Notes: generated from the sequence alone by a model not told the origin. DNA of 64,000 bases from Gracilimonas sediminicola (GCF_024320785.1 NZ_JANDBC010000001.1:1494001-1558000); one strand, 5' to 3'; counted from the stretch's first letter, positions 7,891-20,504 are shown. Numbers and translations: made by a program.

Positions 7891-9942
7891 ATGGCTCAAT
7901 TTAAACTTCACTCACCTTACAAACCCGCAGGCGACCAGCCCACTGCCATTGCCGAACTTACGGAAGGCATCAATGCGGGCGACAAATTCCAGACCTTACT
8001 TGGGATTACCGGCTCCGGAAAAACACGAACCGTTGCCAATGTTATTGAAAATGTGGAGAAACCAACCCTGGTGATGAGCCACAACAAAACGTTGGCTGCA
8101 CAGCTTTACCGGGAGCTCAGTGACTTCTTTCCCGAGAACCGTGTTGAGTTTTTTATATCCTATTACGATTACTACCAGCCGGAAGCCTATATCTCTACGC
8201 AGGATAAATACATCGAAAAAGATTTGTCCATCAATGAGGAGATTCAGCGACTGAGGCTGCGGGCAACCAGTTCCTTGCTTTCAGGGCGGCGGGATGTGAT
8301 CATTGTTTCCTCGGTAAGTTGTATTTTTGGTATCGGCTCTCCTTCAGAATATGAAAAGCTGATTCTTACTCTGAAAAAAGGGCAGGAAATTCCCCGAAAT
8401 ACCATTCTATATGATTTAGTAGATCTGCATTATAACCGAAATGACCTGGATTTTAAACGCGGTACTTTTCGGGTGCGGGGTGATGTCATTGATGTGTACC
8501 CGGCTTATTCGGATGAAGGATTGCGCATCACTCAATGGGGAGATGAAATTGAATCCCTCCAGCTTTTTGATGTAAATGACGGTACGGTCCATGATTCGGT
8601 TGATGAATTTCGGGTTTACCCGGCTTCCCATTATGTAACGTCCAAGTCCCGTCTTGAGCAGTCTATAGAACAAATCAGGGAAGAACTTGAATGGCGCCGG
8701 CAGGTCTTAATTGATGAAGAAAAATTTCTGGAAGCCAAGCGCATTGAACAGCGCACCCTGTTTGATATTGAAATGATTCAGGAGATTGGCTATTGCTCAG
8801 GTATCGAGAACTATTCCCGCTATTTGAGTGCCCGAAAACCCGGCGAGCGCCCATACTGCCTGCTCGATTATTTCCCCGATGATTTTCTTGTGGTGGTGGA
8901 TGAAAGCCACCAGACCATCCCTCAAATTTCCGCTATGTATGGGGGTGACCGATCCCGTAAAGTAGAGCTGGTTGAACATGGATTTCGCCTTCCCTCTGCG
9001 CTTGATAACCGGCCTCTTACTTTTGACGAGTGGGAAGGACTGATCAATCAGGCTATTTTTGTAAGTGCTACCCCCAGCGATTATGAACTGGAGAAATCCG
9101 GAGGGGTTTACACCGAACAAATCATTCGTCCAACCGGACTTATGGAACCTGAAATCGAAATTAGGCCTCTGGGTAATCAGGTGGATGATCTGCTGGCTGA
9201 AATTCAGGAGAAGGTTGAGAAAAAAGAGCGTGTACTTGTAATCACGCTTACTAAACGATTAAGTGAAGAGCTCAGTGAGTATCTGAAAAACCTGGGCATC
9301 AGTGCGGCTTATATGCACAGTGAGTTAAATGCTCTTGAAAGAATCGAAGTTTTATATAAATTCCGCCGCGGAGATTTTGATGTTCTTGTGGGCATTAACC
9401 TGCTTCGGGAGGGAATTGATATTCCTGAACTGAGTCTGGTGGCTATTATGGATGCAGATAAAGAAGGATTCCTGAGATCGGAAACTTCGTTGTTCCAGAT
9501 AGTTGGCCGCGCAGCACGTAATGTCGGTGGGAAAGCTATTCTGTATGCAGATAAAATCACAAACAGCATTCAGAAAGTAGTGGATGAAACCAGGCGGCGG
9601 CGCAAACTGCAGGAAGAGTACAATGAGAAGCATGGAATTACCCCCGAAACCATTAAGAAGGAACTGAAACCATTGGTTGATCCGGCGTTGATTTCAAATC
9701 AAAGCTTTGACTTTGCCGGCAAAGACGAGGAAGCGGATGAAGACGCTCTCGAGGTGGTGAAGGTTGCTGAGGATGGCATTCAGTATAAAGCCAGCCCGGC
9801 AATGAAGGAAGTAACCTTCGAAAGTAAGGACAAGCTTATTGAACATCTTCGCGAAACCATGGTTCACGCAGCCAAGAACATGGAGTTCGAGGAAGCGGCT
9901 CGTATTCGGGATCAAATTGCACAATTAGAACAAGAATTATAG
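7891..9942 (+). CDS. uvrB: UvrABC excinuclease subunit B
   Basis: 683 residues, full length for UvrB. Walker A GITGSGKT (38-45); the YYDYYQPEAY beta-hairpin used for damage verification; DEEKFLEAKRIEQRT; DESH Walker B; helicase motifs V and VI (LREGIDIPELSL and QIVGRAARN); and a C-terminal UVR motif (MEFEEAARIRDQIAQLEQEL) that contacts UvrC. It receives lesions from UvrA and positions UvrC for dual incision in nucleotide excision repair. No uvrA or uvrC is in the window. A methyltransferase gene follows after 6 bases and is probably co-transcribed. Confidence 0.98.
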   Translation: MAQFKLHSPYKPAGDQPTAIAELTEGINAGDKFQTLLGITGSGKTRTVANVIENVEKPTLVMSHNKTLAAQLYRELSDFFPENRVEFFISYYDYYQPEAYISTQDKYIEKDLSINEEIQRLRLRATSSLLSGRRDVIIVSSVSCIFGIGSPSEYEKLILTLKKGQEIPRNTILYDLVDLHYNRNDLDFKRGTFRVRGDVIDVYPAYSDEGLRITQWGDEIESLQLFDVNDGTVHDSVDEFRVYPASHYVTSKSRLEQSIEQIREELEWRRQVLIDEEKFLEAKRIEQRTLFDIEMIQEIGYCSGIENYSRYLSARKPGERPYCLLDYFPDDFLVVVDESHQTIPQISAMYGGDRSRKVELVEHGFRLPSALDNRPLTFDEWEGLINQAIFVSATPSDYELEKSGGVYTEQIIRPTGLMEPEIEIRPLGNQVDDLLAEIQEKVEKKERVLVITLTKRLSEELSEYLKNLGISAAYMHSELNALERIEVLYKFRRGDFDVLVGINLLREGIDIPELSLVAIMDADKEGFLRSETSLFQIVGRAARNVGGKAILYADKITNSIQKVVDETRRRRKLQEEYNEKHGITPETIKKELKPLVDPALISNQSFDFAGKDEEADEDALEVVKVAEDGIQYKASPAMKEVTFESKDKLIEHLRETMVHAAKNMEFEEAARIRDQIAQLEQEL

Positions 9943-9948
9943 TTACCA

Positions 9949-10503
9949 ATGAAGAACACGCTTACGTTTTTGAAATCATTTGCAACGGATAAAGACGTTG
10001 CTTCTATAACTCCTTCTTCCAAATACTGTGTGCGAAAACTATGTGAGCATATCGACTTCACCACTACAAAAACTATTGTAGAATATGGTGGCGGAACCGG
10101 TGTTTTCACCAAGCATTTCCTCAAACAAATGAGCCCCGATGCCCGCCTTTTTGTATTCGAAACCAACGATAACTTCTACAAGAAGCTGAGTGAAATTCAG
10201 GATGAACGCATCACCGTTTTTCACGAAAGCGTGGAAGAGATCATGAACCTGCTTCCTGAACAAGTAGTTGGTGCTGTTGACCATGTGGTTTCCGGGATTC
10301 CCTTTTCCTTTTTTGATTGGGAGATGAAAATCGACATACTTGGGAAAACTCAACAAATTTTGAGAAATGAAGGCTCTTTTCTGGCTTACCAAACTTCGGG
10401 TCACCTGAAAAAACCCCTTACCGAAGTCTTTGATAACTATACCACCGATTTCTGCTGGAAGAACATCCCGCCTTATTTCATTTATGAGTCGGTGAAGGAC
10501 TAA
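9949..10503 (+). CDS. class I SAM-dependent methyltransferase, PmtA-like
   Basis: 184 residues. Motif I is IVEYGGGTGVFTKHFL (acidic residue plus GGGTG, 43-58), followed by the post-I segment LFVFETNDNFYKKL and the SGIPFSFFDWE motif-IV region. The N-terminal LKSFATDKDVASITPSSK resembles the start of phospholipid N-methyltransferase PmtA and of KsgA-like rRNA dimethylases, where the substrate amine is gripped. A lipid target such as phosphatidylethanolamine is plausible, but sequence alone cannot separate it from other small methyltransferases. It starts 6 bases after uvrB, so it is probably in the same transcript, though a shared function is not evident. Confidence 0.75.
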   Translation: MKNTLTFLKSFATDKDVASITPSSKYCVRKLCEHIDFTTTKTIVEYGGGTGVFTKHFLKQMSPDARLFVFETNDNFYKKLSEIQDERITVFHESVEEIMNLLPEQVVGAVDHVVSGIPFSFFDWEMKIDILGKTQQILRNEGSFLAYQTSGHLKKPLTEVFDNYTTDFCWKNIPPYFIYESVKD

Positions 10504-10551
10504 TCTGTTGGGTTACAGATCACCGTAAAGAATTGTTATTAAAAAAAGTCC

Positions 10552-11001
10552 CTATTCCGGTTTTTGGCCCAGCTTTTTACAGATGCCGGCCAGCTGTTCT
10601 TTTTCTTTAATGCTGAGACAGCTAAACTCTTCTTTGATTTTATCCAGATGCTGGGGAAAGAATTCTTCAATAAAAGAACGCCCCTTTTTGGTTAAGCTGA
10701 TGATCACTGCCCGGCGATCATTAGGGTCTGTTTTCTTTTCAACCAGGCCATTCTTTTGGAGGTTGTCTATTACCAGCGTAATGTTGCCCCCGCTTTTTAA
10801 CAGCTTTTGGCCAAGTTCTCTTTGGTTCAACGGGCCGAGGTGTAGCAGGGCTTCGAGGGTTCCGAACTGACTGACGGTTAGATTGGCATCTGATAAGTGG
10901 CGGGAAAGTCGGCCGTTCAAGCTTTCTGAGGCTCGCATCAATTTGATAAACGCGTTAAGCGTCGACTTTTCTTCGTCCGTACCGTCGTAATGTGTTCCCA
11001 T
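10552..11001 (-). CDS. MarR-family transcriptional regulator
   Basis: 149 residues with a winged helix-turn-helix: LTVSQFGTLEALLHLGPLNQRELGQKLLKSGGNITLVIDNL, then the wing GLVEKKTDPNDRRAVIISLTKKG, where DRR is the MarR signature. Helices at both ends form the dimer. MarR proteins repress nearby or own genes and are released by small phenolics, oxidants or drugs. The ligand is not predictable here. It lies 54 bases downstream of the exonuclease III gene on the same strand, possibly as the last gene of that operon. Nothing in the intergenic DNA stood out as an operator. Confidence 0.92.
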   Translation of the reverse strand: MGTHYDGTDEEKSTLNAFIKLMRASESLNGRLSRHLSDANLTVSQFGTLEALLHLGPLNQRELGQKLLKSGGNITLVIDNLQKNGLVEKKTDPNDRRAVIISLTKKGRSFIEEFFPQHLDKIKEEFSCLSIKEKEQLAGICKKLGQKPE

Positions 11002-11055
11002 AATGTCTCACCTGTTTCGTGAAGTCAAAACTTTATGCCGGGTGGCATCGTTCGC

Positions 11056-11823
11056 TCATACATCATATACAACACTGACGGGAGCATGATCCGAAATATC
11101 CCACTTTTTTTCTATTTCAGCCACCTTTGCTTTTTCTGCTAATTCATTGGTCGCCAGATGATAATCAATTCTCCAGCCTTTATTTCTTTCCTTGGAAGCA
11201 GCGCGATAACTCCACCAGCTATATAGATCTTTTTTCCCGGGATGAAGCTCTCTGAATACATCATTGTAACCGACCTCGAGAAAATCCGTTACCCATGCCC
11301 GTTCTTCCGGTAAAAACCCGGACGTTTTATGTTGTTTATCCGGGTTATGAATATCTATTTCGGTGTGGCAAATATTGAAATCCCCACAAAAAACGGAGGG
11401 CTTTTCATCTTCAATAAACTTCTTTCCGAAACGGATAAAGTTGTCCAGAAAATCCATTTTCATATCCTGCCGAATATCGCCCGTGGTTCCACTGGGGGCA
11501 TAAATGCTGAATACTCTGAAGCCATCATACTCCGCCATAATCACACGGCCTTCACTGTCAATCCAGTCAACCCCTATTCCTTCTTCAATTTTCTTCGGCT
11601 TTTCCTTGGAATAAATAGCTACACCCGAATACCCCTTTTTCTCAGCTACATGATAATATTCGTGATATCCCAGCTCTTTTACTTCTTCGGGAACCTGATT
11701 CTCCAACGCACGAAGTTCCTGTATACAGATGATATCCGGGTCGCTTTCTCCTACCCAGTCAACAAAACCTTTTCGGTGAGCGGCTCTTATTCCGTTTACA
11801 TTGTATGAACTGATTTTTGTCAA
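11056..11823 (-). CDS. xth: exodeoxyribonuclease III / AP endonuclease
   Basis: 255 residues. The exonuclease-endonuclease-phosphatase fold has its catalytic residues in place: SYNVNGIRA (Asn10), IQELRA (Glu36), IYAPSG, FCGDFNICHTEID (Asp148, Asn150) and the terminal ISDHAPV (Asp245, His246). GWRIDYHLAT matches the ExoIII/ExoA group. It cleaves 5' to abasic sites and trims 3' ends in base-excision repair. It lies 6 bases downstream of tyrS on the same strand, so it belongs to the yqeY-cvpA-tyrS transcription unit. Confidence 0.95.
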   Translation of the reverse strand: MTKISSYNVNGIRAAHRKGFVDWVGESDPDIICIQELRALENQVPEEVKELGYHEYYHVAEKKGYSGVAIYSKEKPKKIEEGIGVDWIDSEGRVIMAEYDGFRVFSIYAPSGTTGDIRQDMKMDFLDNFIRFGKKFIEDEKPSVFCGDFNICHTEIDIHNPDKQHKTSGFLPEERAWVTDFLEVGYNDVFRELHPGKKDLYSWWSYRAASKERNKGWRIDYHLATNELAEKAKVAEIEKKWDISDHAPVSVVYDV

Positions 11824-11829
11824 ACCGAT

Positions 11830-13044
11830 TTATTTCGCCTTTAAGATTCCGAAATTTCTTTTTCCAACCTTCAGGGCAAACTCATCCCCTTCTGAGAACG
11901 TGATGGAATGGTTTTTGTCGGTGACTTTCTTGTCATCGATGCTGATACCACCCTGTTTAATCATGCGCTTGGTTTCGCCATTACTTGGGGAGAATCCTGT
12001 TTCTGCAACAATGTCCAGAAGACGGATTTCCTTCCCGGTTTCAAAGAAAAATTCGGGAGCATCGTCCGGAACTTCCTTGTTAATCACCGTTTGCTCAAAA
12101 TGTGTTTTTGCGCCTTTTGCCGCGTCCTCTCCGTGGTACATGCGTACGATGGTGAACGCCAGGTCGTGCTTCGCATTCCGCGGATCCTTCTCAATTTTCT
12201 CTTTAATAGAGGGAAGTTGTGAGGTTTCCACATCGGTAACCAACTCATAGTAGGTGTAAATCAGATTGTCCGGAATAGACAGCGCTTTACCGTACATATC
12301 ATTCGGCTCTTCATTTATGCCGATGTAGTTATCGTAGGATTTGGACATTTTTGCTGAACCGTCGGTACCCACAAGCAAAGGCATCATCAGACAAACTTGC
12401 GGTTCCTGTCCATCTTCTTTCTGAAGCTGACGGCCAACGAGAAGATTAAATTTCTGATCTGTTCCGCCTAACTCAACATCAGATTTCAGGTGCACCGAAT
12501 CCTGCCCCTGAGCCAATGGATACAGGAATTCATGCAATGAAATCGGCTCATTCTTTTCAAACCGTTTTGAGAAATCATCCCGCTCAATCATGCGTGCAAC
12601 CGTCAGTTTTGACGATAGCTTGATGACATCCATAAAATCCATCTCACCCAGCCAGTCGTAATTGTTGGTAAGGGTGAGTTTGCTTTCATCTAATATGCTG
12701 TTTGCCTGCTCAATATAGGTTTGGGCATTTTCTTTAACCTCTTTCATCGTAAGAGGCGGCCGGGTTTTATTCTGCCCGGTTGGGTCGCCGATCATGGCGG
12801 TAAAGCCACCAATAATCAGTATAACTTCATGCCCTAAATCCTGGAACTGCCTCATTTTTCTGAGGATAACAGAATGACCTAAGTGTAAGTCGGGCCGGGT
12901 TGGATCTACCCCCAGCTTTATTTTCAGGGGCCTGTTTTCTTTTCTGGATTTTTTAAGCTTTTCAATGAGTTCTTCTTCAGGAACAATTTCTACCGTTCCG
13001 CGGCGGATGATTTCAAGTTGTTCCTCAACAGGTAAAAATGACAT
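11830..13044 (-). CDS. tyrS: tyrosyl-tRNA synthetase
   Basis: 404 residues. A class I synthetase with HIGH-type motif HLGH (54-57) in [14 protein letters not shown] and KMSKS (232-236) in [13 protein letters not shown]. The specificity region [24 protein letters not shown] identifies tyrosine. An S4 RNA-binding domain closes the protein ([17 protein letters not shown]). This is the shorter TyrZ-like bacterial subtype. The start codon directly abuts the stop of cvpA (13045-13047), so the two are probably translationally coupled. Gene order yqeY, cvpA, tyrS, xth reads along the minus strand. Confidence 0.97.
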   Translation of the reverse strand: MSFLPVEEQLEIIRRGTVEIVPEEELIEKLKKSRKENRPLKIKLGVDPTRPDLHLGHSVILRKMRQFQDLGHEVILIIGGFTAMIGDPTGQNKTRPPLTMKEVKENAQTYIEQANSILDESKLTLTNNYDWLGEMDFMDVIKLSSKLTVARMIERDDFSKRFEKNEPISLHEFLYPLAQGQDSVHLKSDVELGGTDQKFNLLVGRQLQKEDGQEPQVCLMMPLLVGTDGSAKMSKSYDNYIGINEEPNDMYGKALSIPDNLIYTYYELVTDVETSQLPSIKEKIEKDPRNAKHDLAFTIVRMYHGEDAAKGAKTHFEQTVINKEVPDDAPEFFFETGKEIRLLDIVAETGFSPSNGETKRMIKQGGISIDDKKVTDKNHSITFSEGDEFALKVGKRNFGILKAK

Positions 13045-13614
13045 TTAGTTATCTGTATTATCGTTTAAAAATGGGATGTTTTCTAAGGGATTGTGATCGC
13101 TGATGTTGGCCTTCAGCGTTTCGGTATAATTTTCGGCACCCGGGTAAACCAGGGCTACACCATTGTAGGTTAAGGGAGCAAGGTAAATTACATAAGGGTA
13201 TAAATAGGATTCATTTCTGGCTTGTTCGCCCGGCACATTAAAACCGGCTAAAAGCAGCAGTATGGCGCTTACCACAAGTCCGCTTTTCAGAGCTCCAAAG
13301 GTAGCTCCCAAAATACGATTTACCATGCTTAGTTTAACTGCTTTCAAAAGTTCTTTTGTACCGTACGCGATTAAAGCAACAATACCGATGGTGCCTATAA
13401 ACAGGATAGCGCCGGATACAAAAGGCACATACGAAGCCCCTTCTTCAAACAGCGGCGCGATGATACCGGTAAAGGCATCCAGGTAGTTAAAAGTCAGGAA
13501 AACCGCGAGTATAATCGCTACAATATTAAGTACTTCTTTTACCAATCCATTTACAGCCCCTTTGTAGCCAAAGTAAAGTATGGGCGTGGCAATAATCAGG
13601 TCAAGGATCAGCAT
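13045..13614 (-). CDS. CvpA-family membrane protein
   Basis: 189 residues with about four transmembrane helices and the CvpA/colicin V production family pattern: an N-terminal LDLIIATPILYFGYKGAVNGLVKEVLNI helix pair, then a Gly-rich third helix and a periplasmic tail. E. coli CvpA is an inner-membrane protein needed for colicin V production and envelope stress tolerance; the biochemical role is unknown. The gene sits 3 bases after yqeY and touches tyrS, a tight housekeeping operon. Confidence 0.85.
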   Translation of the reverse strand: MLILDLIIATPILYFGYKGAVNGLVKEVLNIVAIILAVFLTFNYLDAFTGIIAPLFEEGASYVPFVSGAILFIGTIGIVALIAYGTKELLKAVKLSMVNRILGATFGALKSGLVVSAILLLLAGFNVPGEQARNESYLYPYVIYLAPLTYNGVALVYPGAENYTETLKANISDHNPLENIPFLNDNTDN

Positions 13615-13617
13615 TCA

Positions 13618-14076
13618 TTATCCCCCAAGTTCTTCTTTCACTATGCGGCTAACCAATGATCCATCGGCTTTACCTTTTAGTTGACCCATAAGCGGGCCCA
13701 TCACTTTGCCCATGTCTTGCATGCCGGAAGCTCCAAGGGCTTCTATCTTCTCCTTTACTATGCTGCGGACTTCATCTTCGTCCATCATTTCAGGGAGATA
13801 AGCCTCAATAATTTTCAGCTCTTTTTTCTCATTCTCGGCCAGGTCTTCTCTGTCACCGTCTTCAAACTGCTCAATGGATTCTTTCCGTTGCTTGGCAGCT
13901 TTCATCAGTACTTCAACAGCCTGCTCATCGGTGAGGTTAGCTTCCCCGTCTTTTCGCTCGCTGATTTCTTTTTCCATCAGTTTGGCTTTTAAAGAGCGTA
14001 AAACCCGCAGCTTATCCTGCTGTTTGGCTTTCATCGCATCCTTGATGTCTGAAATAATCTGTTCTTTAATTGTCAT
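13618..14076 (-). CDS. GatB/YqeY domain protein
   Basis: 152 residues from the ATG at 14076, chosen because a strong Shine-Dalgarno (GGAGGAA on the minus strand, 14083-14089) lies just upstream. A longer frame starting at 14124 would place that site inside the gene. The YqeY fold shows in LRSLKAKLMEKEI, VLMKAAKQRKESIEQFEDGDR, EAYLPEMMDEDEV and MGKVMGPLMGQLKGKADGSL, the tail being the GatB-like tRNA-interacting module. Stand-alone YqeY proteins are widespread, often beside rpsU or dnaG, and their function is uncertain. It leads the yqeY-cvpA-tyrS-xth unit. Confidence 0.92.
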   Translation of the reverse strand: MTIKEQIISDIKDAMKAKQQDKLRVLRSLKAKLMEKEISERKDGEANLTDEQAVEVLMKAAKQRKESIEQFEDGDREDLAENEKKELKIIEAYLPEMMDEDEVRSIVKEKIEALGASGMQDMGKVMGPLMGQLKGKADGSLVSRIVKEELGG

Positions 14077-14169
14077 AGTAAATTCCTCCGAGGCTGAAAA
14101 TAACCAAAAAAAAAGGTTACACAATCATAATTGCGTAACCTTATATATTCATTATGAATGTAGTATCTA

Positions 14170-14340
14170 TCAGGCTTTATTTTGCTGAATAAATTCTTTC
14201 ACATTTTCCTGGTCGATCATCACTTCCTTGTAGGCAAATTTGCCTTTATCGTTCTTGGTAGAAATGATAACCTTTGCCATTTTGCGGTGAGCCGCTTTCG
14301 CTTGTAATGCTTCTTGTCCAAATGATTGCTTCTTAGCCAT
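14170..14340 (-). CDS. DUF4295 family small protein
   Basis: 56 residues, read directly from the sequence: it starts MAKKQSFGQEALQAKAAH and ends EFIQQNKA, basic at the N-terminus. This is the DUF4295 family, found mainly in the Bacteroidota/Chlorobiota group next to the L28 and L33 ribosomal protein genes, exactly as here. The size, charge and position suggest a ribosome-associated protein, but no function is established that I know of. It lies 8 bases downstream of rpmG. Confidence 0.88.
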   Translation of the reverse strand: MAKKQSFGQEALQAKAAHRKMAKVIISTKNDKGKFAYKEVMIDQENVKEFIQQNKA

Positions 14341-14348
14341 AACTCTGG

Positions 14349-14513
14349 TTATTTAATTTCTTTGTGAACGGTGTGTTTACGAAGAACCGGGTTGTATTTT
14401 TTTAGTTCAAGTCGATCCGTGGTTGTTCTTCGGTTTTTAGTCGTAACATAACGAGATGAACCGGGTTTTTCGGTACACTCTAAAATCACCTGAACTCTGT
14501 TTCCTTTTGCCAT
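14349..14513 (-). CDS. rpmG: 50S ribosomal protein L33
   Basis: 54 residues, read directly from the sequence: [20 protein letters not shown], then the [11 protein letters not shown] signature, LELKKYNP and a VHKEIK end. It lacks the two CxxC pairs, so it is the zinc-free C-minus type. It lies between rpmB (4 bases upstream) and the DUF4295 gene. It is a component of the large subunit near the E site. Confidence 0.97.
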   Translation of the reverse strand: MAKGNRVQVILECTEKPGSSRYVTTKNRRTTTDRLELKKYNPVLRKHTVHKEIK

Positions 14514-14517
14514 TTTT

Positions 14518-14763
14518 CTACACTTCTTTTATAAGAGTTCCTTTTTTCCGCGCTTCTTTCAATACCGCAGAAATTCCTTTCTTGTTAATTGTTCTGACAG
14601 TTTTCGCAGAAACTTTAAGGGTTACCCACTTATCCTCTTCCGGAACGTAAAAACGTCGCTTTTGCAAGTTCAATTGAAAGCGATGTTTTGTCTTATTATT
14701 TGACTTGGAAGAACGGTACCCGTTCAAAGCTCCTTTACCTGTAATATCGTCTTTTCGCGACAT
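14518..14763 (-). CDS. rpmB: 50S ribosomal protein L28
   Basis: 81 residues. It starts [19 protein letters not shown] with the [19 protein letters not shown] segment and [15 protein letters not shown], typical of L28. It is the first gene of rpmB-rpmG-DUF4295, the conserved order in Bacteroidota-like genomes. The promoter must lie in the 270-base gap shared with the divergent gyrB gene. Confidence 0.97.
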   Translation of the reverse strand: MSRKDDITGKGALNGYRSSKSNNKTKHRFQLNLQKRRFYVPEEDKWVTLKVSAKTVRTINKKGISAVLKEARKKGTLIKEV

Positions 14764-16971
<2,208 letters not shown>

Positions 16972-17016
16972 TCTAACTAATCTGAATACAGACTAACCTT
17001 TTTTATTACCTGATTT

Positions 17017-19482
17017 ATGGCCAGAGAAAAAATTATACCTATTACTATAGAAGACGAAATGCAGTCGTCCTACATCGATTATTCGATGTCGGTGATTGTG
17101 TCCAGGGCGCTTCCTGATGTTCGGGATGGATTGAAACCCGTTCACAGAAGAGTTCTTTACGGGATGAATGATCTCGGAATGCTTCACAACCGTAATTATA
17201 AGAAGAGCGCCCGTATTGTGGGTGAGGTGCTTGGTAAGTATCACCCCCATGGTGACTCAGCCGTTTATGATTCTATCGTTCGGATGGTGCAGGACTTTTC
17301 ACTTAGATATCCGCTCGTAGATGGACAGGGCAACTTTGGGTCCATTGACGGTGACAGTGCGGCGGCCATGCGTTATACAGAGGTTCGCATGGATCGGCTT
17401 TCGGAAGAATTGCTTTCCGACATTAACAAGGAAACCGTTGACTACTCTCCCAACTTTGATGACACTCTTGAAGAGCCCACGGTTCTTCCAAGTATGCTTC
17501 CCAACCTTTTATTGAATGGTGCTTCCGGTATTGCCGTAGGTATGGCTACCAACATGGCACCTCATAATATGACGGAAGTTATTGATGGAGTCACCGAGTA
17601 TATCGACAATCCCGATATTGAGATTAAGGAGTTGATGCAACACATCAAGGCTCCTGACTTTCCAACAGCCGGTATCATCTATGGTTATGAAGGAGTTAAA
17701 GAGGCTTACGAAACCGGACGGGGAAAAATCACCCTCCGTGCCCGCGCTAATACTGAAGAGCTGCGCGGCAACCGTGAGCAGATTGTAATTACAGAGATCC
17801 CATACCAGGTTAACAAGAGCACGCTAATTCAAAAGATTGCATCTCTTGTTAATGATGAGAAAATCACTGAAATATCTGAAGTTAGAGATGAATCTGACCG
17901 TGAGGGTATTCGCATTGTTATCATTTTAAAACGTTCTGCTAACGCCGGCGTTGTACTCAATCAGTTATACAAGTACACGCAAATGCAGACCACCTTTGGT
18001 GTGATTAACCTGGCTCTTGTTAAAGGCCGTCCTAAGGTGATGGACCTTAAAGAGCTTATTTATCACTTTGTTGAGCATCGTGTTGATATTATAATTCGTC
18101 GCACCATGTATGATCTCGATCAGGCGGAAGCCAGAGCTCATATCCTGGAAGGACTTAAGATCGCCCTTGATAACCTGGATGAAGTAATCAAGACCATCCG
18201 GGCTTCTAACAGTCCTCAAGAAGCGAATATTGAGTTGCGCAAGAAGTTTGCTCTCACCGACATTCAGGCCAAAGCCATTCTGGACATGCGTCTTCAGAAG
18301 CTTACCGGACTGGAGCGCGAAAAAATTGATGGTGAGTACAGAGAGATTATCGACAAGATTTCTGATTACCGCGAAATTCTAACCAATCGTGATAAGCAAA
18401 CAACAATCATAAAACAAGAGCTTGCAGATCTGAAGAAACGCTATGGTGATGAGCGAAGAACACAAGTTGTTCACTCCGCCGACGACTTCAGCATCGAAGA
18501 CATGATTGCTGATGAAGATGTAGTTGTAACCATTTCCAATAAAGGCTTTATCAAACGGATGCCGGTAAGCGGCTATCGCAGACAGCGCCGTGGCGGTAAA
18601 GGAATGAAGGGAACAACCACGCGAGATGAGGAATATGTAGAACATTTATTTGTAGCCACAACCCATAATTACATTCTGTTCTTCACAGAGAAAGGAATGT
18701 GTTACTGGCTGAAGGTCTATGAAATTCCGGAGGGTGGCCGACTTGCAAGGGGACGCGCTATTGTTAATCTCATTGAGCTTGACAAAGACGACTCCATCAA
18801 AGCCTTTGTTCCGGTTAAAACCCTTGATGAAGAAGAGTACATTAATAATCACTCTATTATCATGGCGACCAAAGACGGGCTTGTTAAGAAAACAACCCTC
18901 GAGGCCTACAGCCGTCCTCGACGTGATGGTATAATTGCCATCAATATTAAAGAAGGCGACAGCTTACTTGCTGCCGAACTTACCGATGGCGATAGCCAAA
19001 TTATTCTTGCCAACAAAAACGGCCGAGCCATCAGGTTCCACGAAGAGGACGTTCGGGAAATGGGCCGAAACACTTCCGGTGTGAAAGGAATGAGCCTCGG
19101 CAAAAATGGTGAGATCGTTGATATGGTTGTGATCCGAAACGCTCACGAAGCCACCGTGCTCGCCATGTCTGAGAATGGATATGGCAAACGTTCTCTTGTT
19201 GATGATTACAGGGAACAATCCAGAGGTGGTAAAGGCGTGATTACACTCAAGATAACTCCGAAGACCGGAGACCTGATTGCGCTTAAAGAAGTTACCGATC
19301 AGGATGATCTTATGATTATCACGGAGCGAGGTAAAGTTATCCGAATGAATTGCGGGGGCATCAGAACCATGGGTAGAAATACTCAGGGAGTTCGCATCAT
19401 GCGTCTGGATTCTGATGGCGCCATTGCAGCCGTAACGCGAGTGGTTAATGAAGAGGAAGGAGACGAAGAAGATGAAGATTAA
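17017..19482 (+). CDS. gyrA: DNA gyrase subunit A
   Basis: 821 residues. The N-terminal breakage-reunion domain has [16 protein letters not shown] and MRYTEVRM with the catalytic Tyr120. The quinolone-contact positions equivalent to E. coli Ser83 and Asp87 are Ser81 and Asp85, the usual sensitive form. The C-terminal pinwheel carries the GyrA-box-like RRQRRGGKG plus later repeats ([20 protein letters not shown]). It ends in an acidic tail rich in Glu and Asp. Adjacent gyrB-gyrA implies one operon, closed by the terminator at 19515-19543. Confidence 0.98.
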   Translation: MAREKIIPITIEDEMQSSYIDYSMSVIVSRALPDVRDGLKPVHRRVLYGMNDLGMLHNRNYKKSARIVGEVLGKYHPHGDSAVYDSIVRMVQDFSLRYPLVDGQGNFGSIDGDSAAAMRYTEVRMDRLSEELLSDINKETVDYSPNFDDTLEEPTVLPSMLPNLLLNGASGIAVGMATNMAPHNMTEVIDGVTEYIDNPDIEIKELMQHIKAPDFPTAGIIYGYEGVKEAYETGRGKITLRARANTEELRGNREQIVITEIPYQVNKSTLIQKIASLVNDEKITEISEVRDESDREGIRIVIILKRSANAGVVLNQLYKYTQMQTTFGVINLALVKGRPKVMDLKELIYHFVEHRVDIIIRRTMYDLDQAEARAHILEGLKIALDNLDEVIKTIRASNSPQEANIELRKKFALTDIQAKAILDMRLQKLTGLEREKIDGEYREIIDKISDYREILTNRDKQTTIIKQELADLKKRYGDERRTQVVHSADDFSIEDMIADEDVVVTISNKGFIKRMPVSGYRRQRRGGKGMKGTTTRDEEYVEHLFVATTHNYILFFTEKGMCYWLKVYEIPEGGRLARGRAIVNLIELDKDDSIKAFVPVKTLDEEEYINNHSIIMATKDGLVKKTTLEAYSRPRRDGIIAINIKEGDSLLAAELTDGDSQIILANKNGRAIRFHEEDVREMGRNTSGVKGMSLGKNGEIVDMVVIRNAHEATVLAMSENGYGKRSLVDDYREQSRGGKGVITLKITPKTGDLIALKEVTDQDDLMIITERGKVIRMNCGGIRTMGRNTQGVRIMRLDSDGAIAAVTRVVNEEEGDEEDED

Positions 19483-19514
19483 TTCTTAATCCTCTCTCAA
19501 AATAATTAAAAAGA

Positions 19515-19543
19515 AAAGGGCTTCAATTTTGAAGCCCTTTTTT
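19515..19543. terminator. rho-independent terminator, probably bidirectional
   Basis: 10-bp perfect stem AAAGGGCTTC / GAAGCCCTTT (19515-19524 and 19531-19540) with a 6-base AATTTT loop and a T-run on the plus strand. The A-rich flank on the left gives a T-rich tail on the minus strand too. It lies between the convergent gyrA and WYL-regulator genes. Confidence 0.9.
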
Positions 19544-19565
19544 ATTATCTGAATTTTTTGGCCGG

Positions 19566-20504
19566 TTAGTTGTCCAGCATTTCCCGGAGTAACTTCTTTC
19601 TTTTTTCGATGAGTTCTTTGGGCTCTTCAATTTTTACTTTTTTCCCAAACTGAAGAAGCCATTCGTTTATAAAGTCCAAATTATCGAATTTAAAACTCAC
19701 CTTAATAAATTCAGAATTTACCTGAGTTTTCTTAATTATTTTAGCCGGTAAATTCGCCTCCAGACGCGACATCTCTTCTTTTTTGACCTGTAGTATTATT
19801 GATTGAGAACTCTTCTCAGATCGAAAGATAAGGCCCTCTATGTCCAAATCGTTGTTAAGGTGGTAGTTTTCGTCTAAGATTTTTACTTCTTCCACCTTTT
19901 CGAGAATAAAATTTCTGATTTCACCCCGAAGATGGGATTTTCCAATTACGTTCCAATGATCTTGGTAAAAAACCAAAATGTAGGGATCGATTTTTCGAAT
20001 TCCCGAATCCCCTGATTTTGTGGTGTACTCAAATTGCAATCTTTTTTGCTGAGCGATGGCGCTGCTTATGAGATACCAACTCCCTCCTTTCTTTTTTTCT
20101 CCACCAAACCTCAAATAGGGATCGACGATTGTTCTTCCTTCTAATGAAGTCATGAATTCTTTTAATTCATCCGGAAGTACATTTTTGATTTTCACCTCCA
20201 CCCCCTTAGCATCTTCCACCAAGCCTTGGTCAACCTGAGACTTCACAAAATTCAGCCCAACCATGATGGTTGCAAGCTCTTTGGAAGTGAACATGAGCGG
20301 CGGCACCTTATAGCCCTCGATTAATCCATAGCCTGAATATCGATCCCAGGTTACCGGCACGTTAATTTCCTGAAGCGCATTAAAATCACGGAAAATCGTT
20401 CTTCGACTTACATCAAACCGCTCCGCCAATTCATCTACCGTTAAGCGTTTACCCGGCTGCTGAAGCAAAAGCATCAGCTTCAGCCTTCTTTCTGAACTAT
20501 TCAT
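19566..20504 (-). CDS. WYL-domain transcriptional regulator (YafY/DeoR-like HTH)
   Basis: 312 residues. The N-terminal winged HTH shows LTVDELAERFDVSRRTIFRDFNAL, then a linker, a WYL domain (about 140-230) with a degenerate WYL core at SWYLISSAIAQQKRLQFEY and DPYILVFYQDHWNVIG, and a C-terminal WCX-like extension. WYL domains sense nucleic acids or nucleotides in several DNA-damage and phage-defence regulators. Its start overlaps the rsmG stop by 4 bases, so it is translated with mnmG-rsmG. In many genomes parA-parB follow rsmG; here this regulator does. The ligand and targets are unknown. Confidence 0.87.
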   Translation of the reverse strand: MNSSERRLKLMLLLQQPGKRLTVDELAERFDVSRRTIFRDFNALQEINVPVTWDRYSGYGLIEGYKVPPLMFTSKELATIMVGLNFVKSQVDQGLVEDAKGVEVKIKNVLPDELKEFMTSLEGRTIVDPYLRFGGEKKKGGSWYLISSAIAQQKRLQFEYTTKSGDSGIRKIDPYILVFYQDHWNVIGKSHLRGEIRNFILEKVEEVKILDENYHLNNDLDIEGLIFRSEKSSQSIILQVKKEEMSRLEANLPAKIIKKTQVNSEFIKVSFKFDNLDFINEWLLQFGKKVKIEEPKELIEKRKKLLREMLDN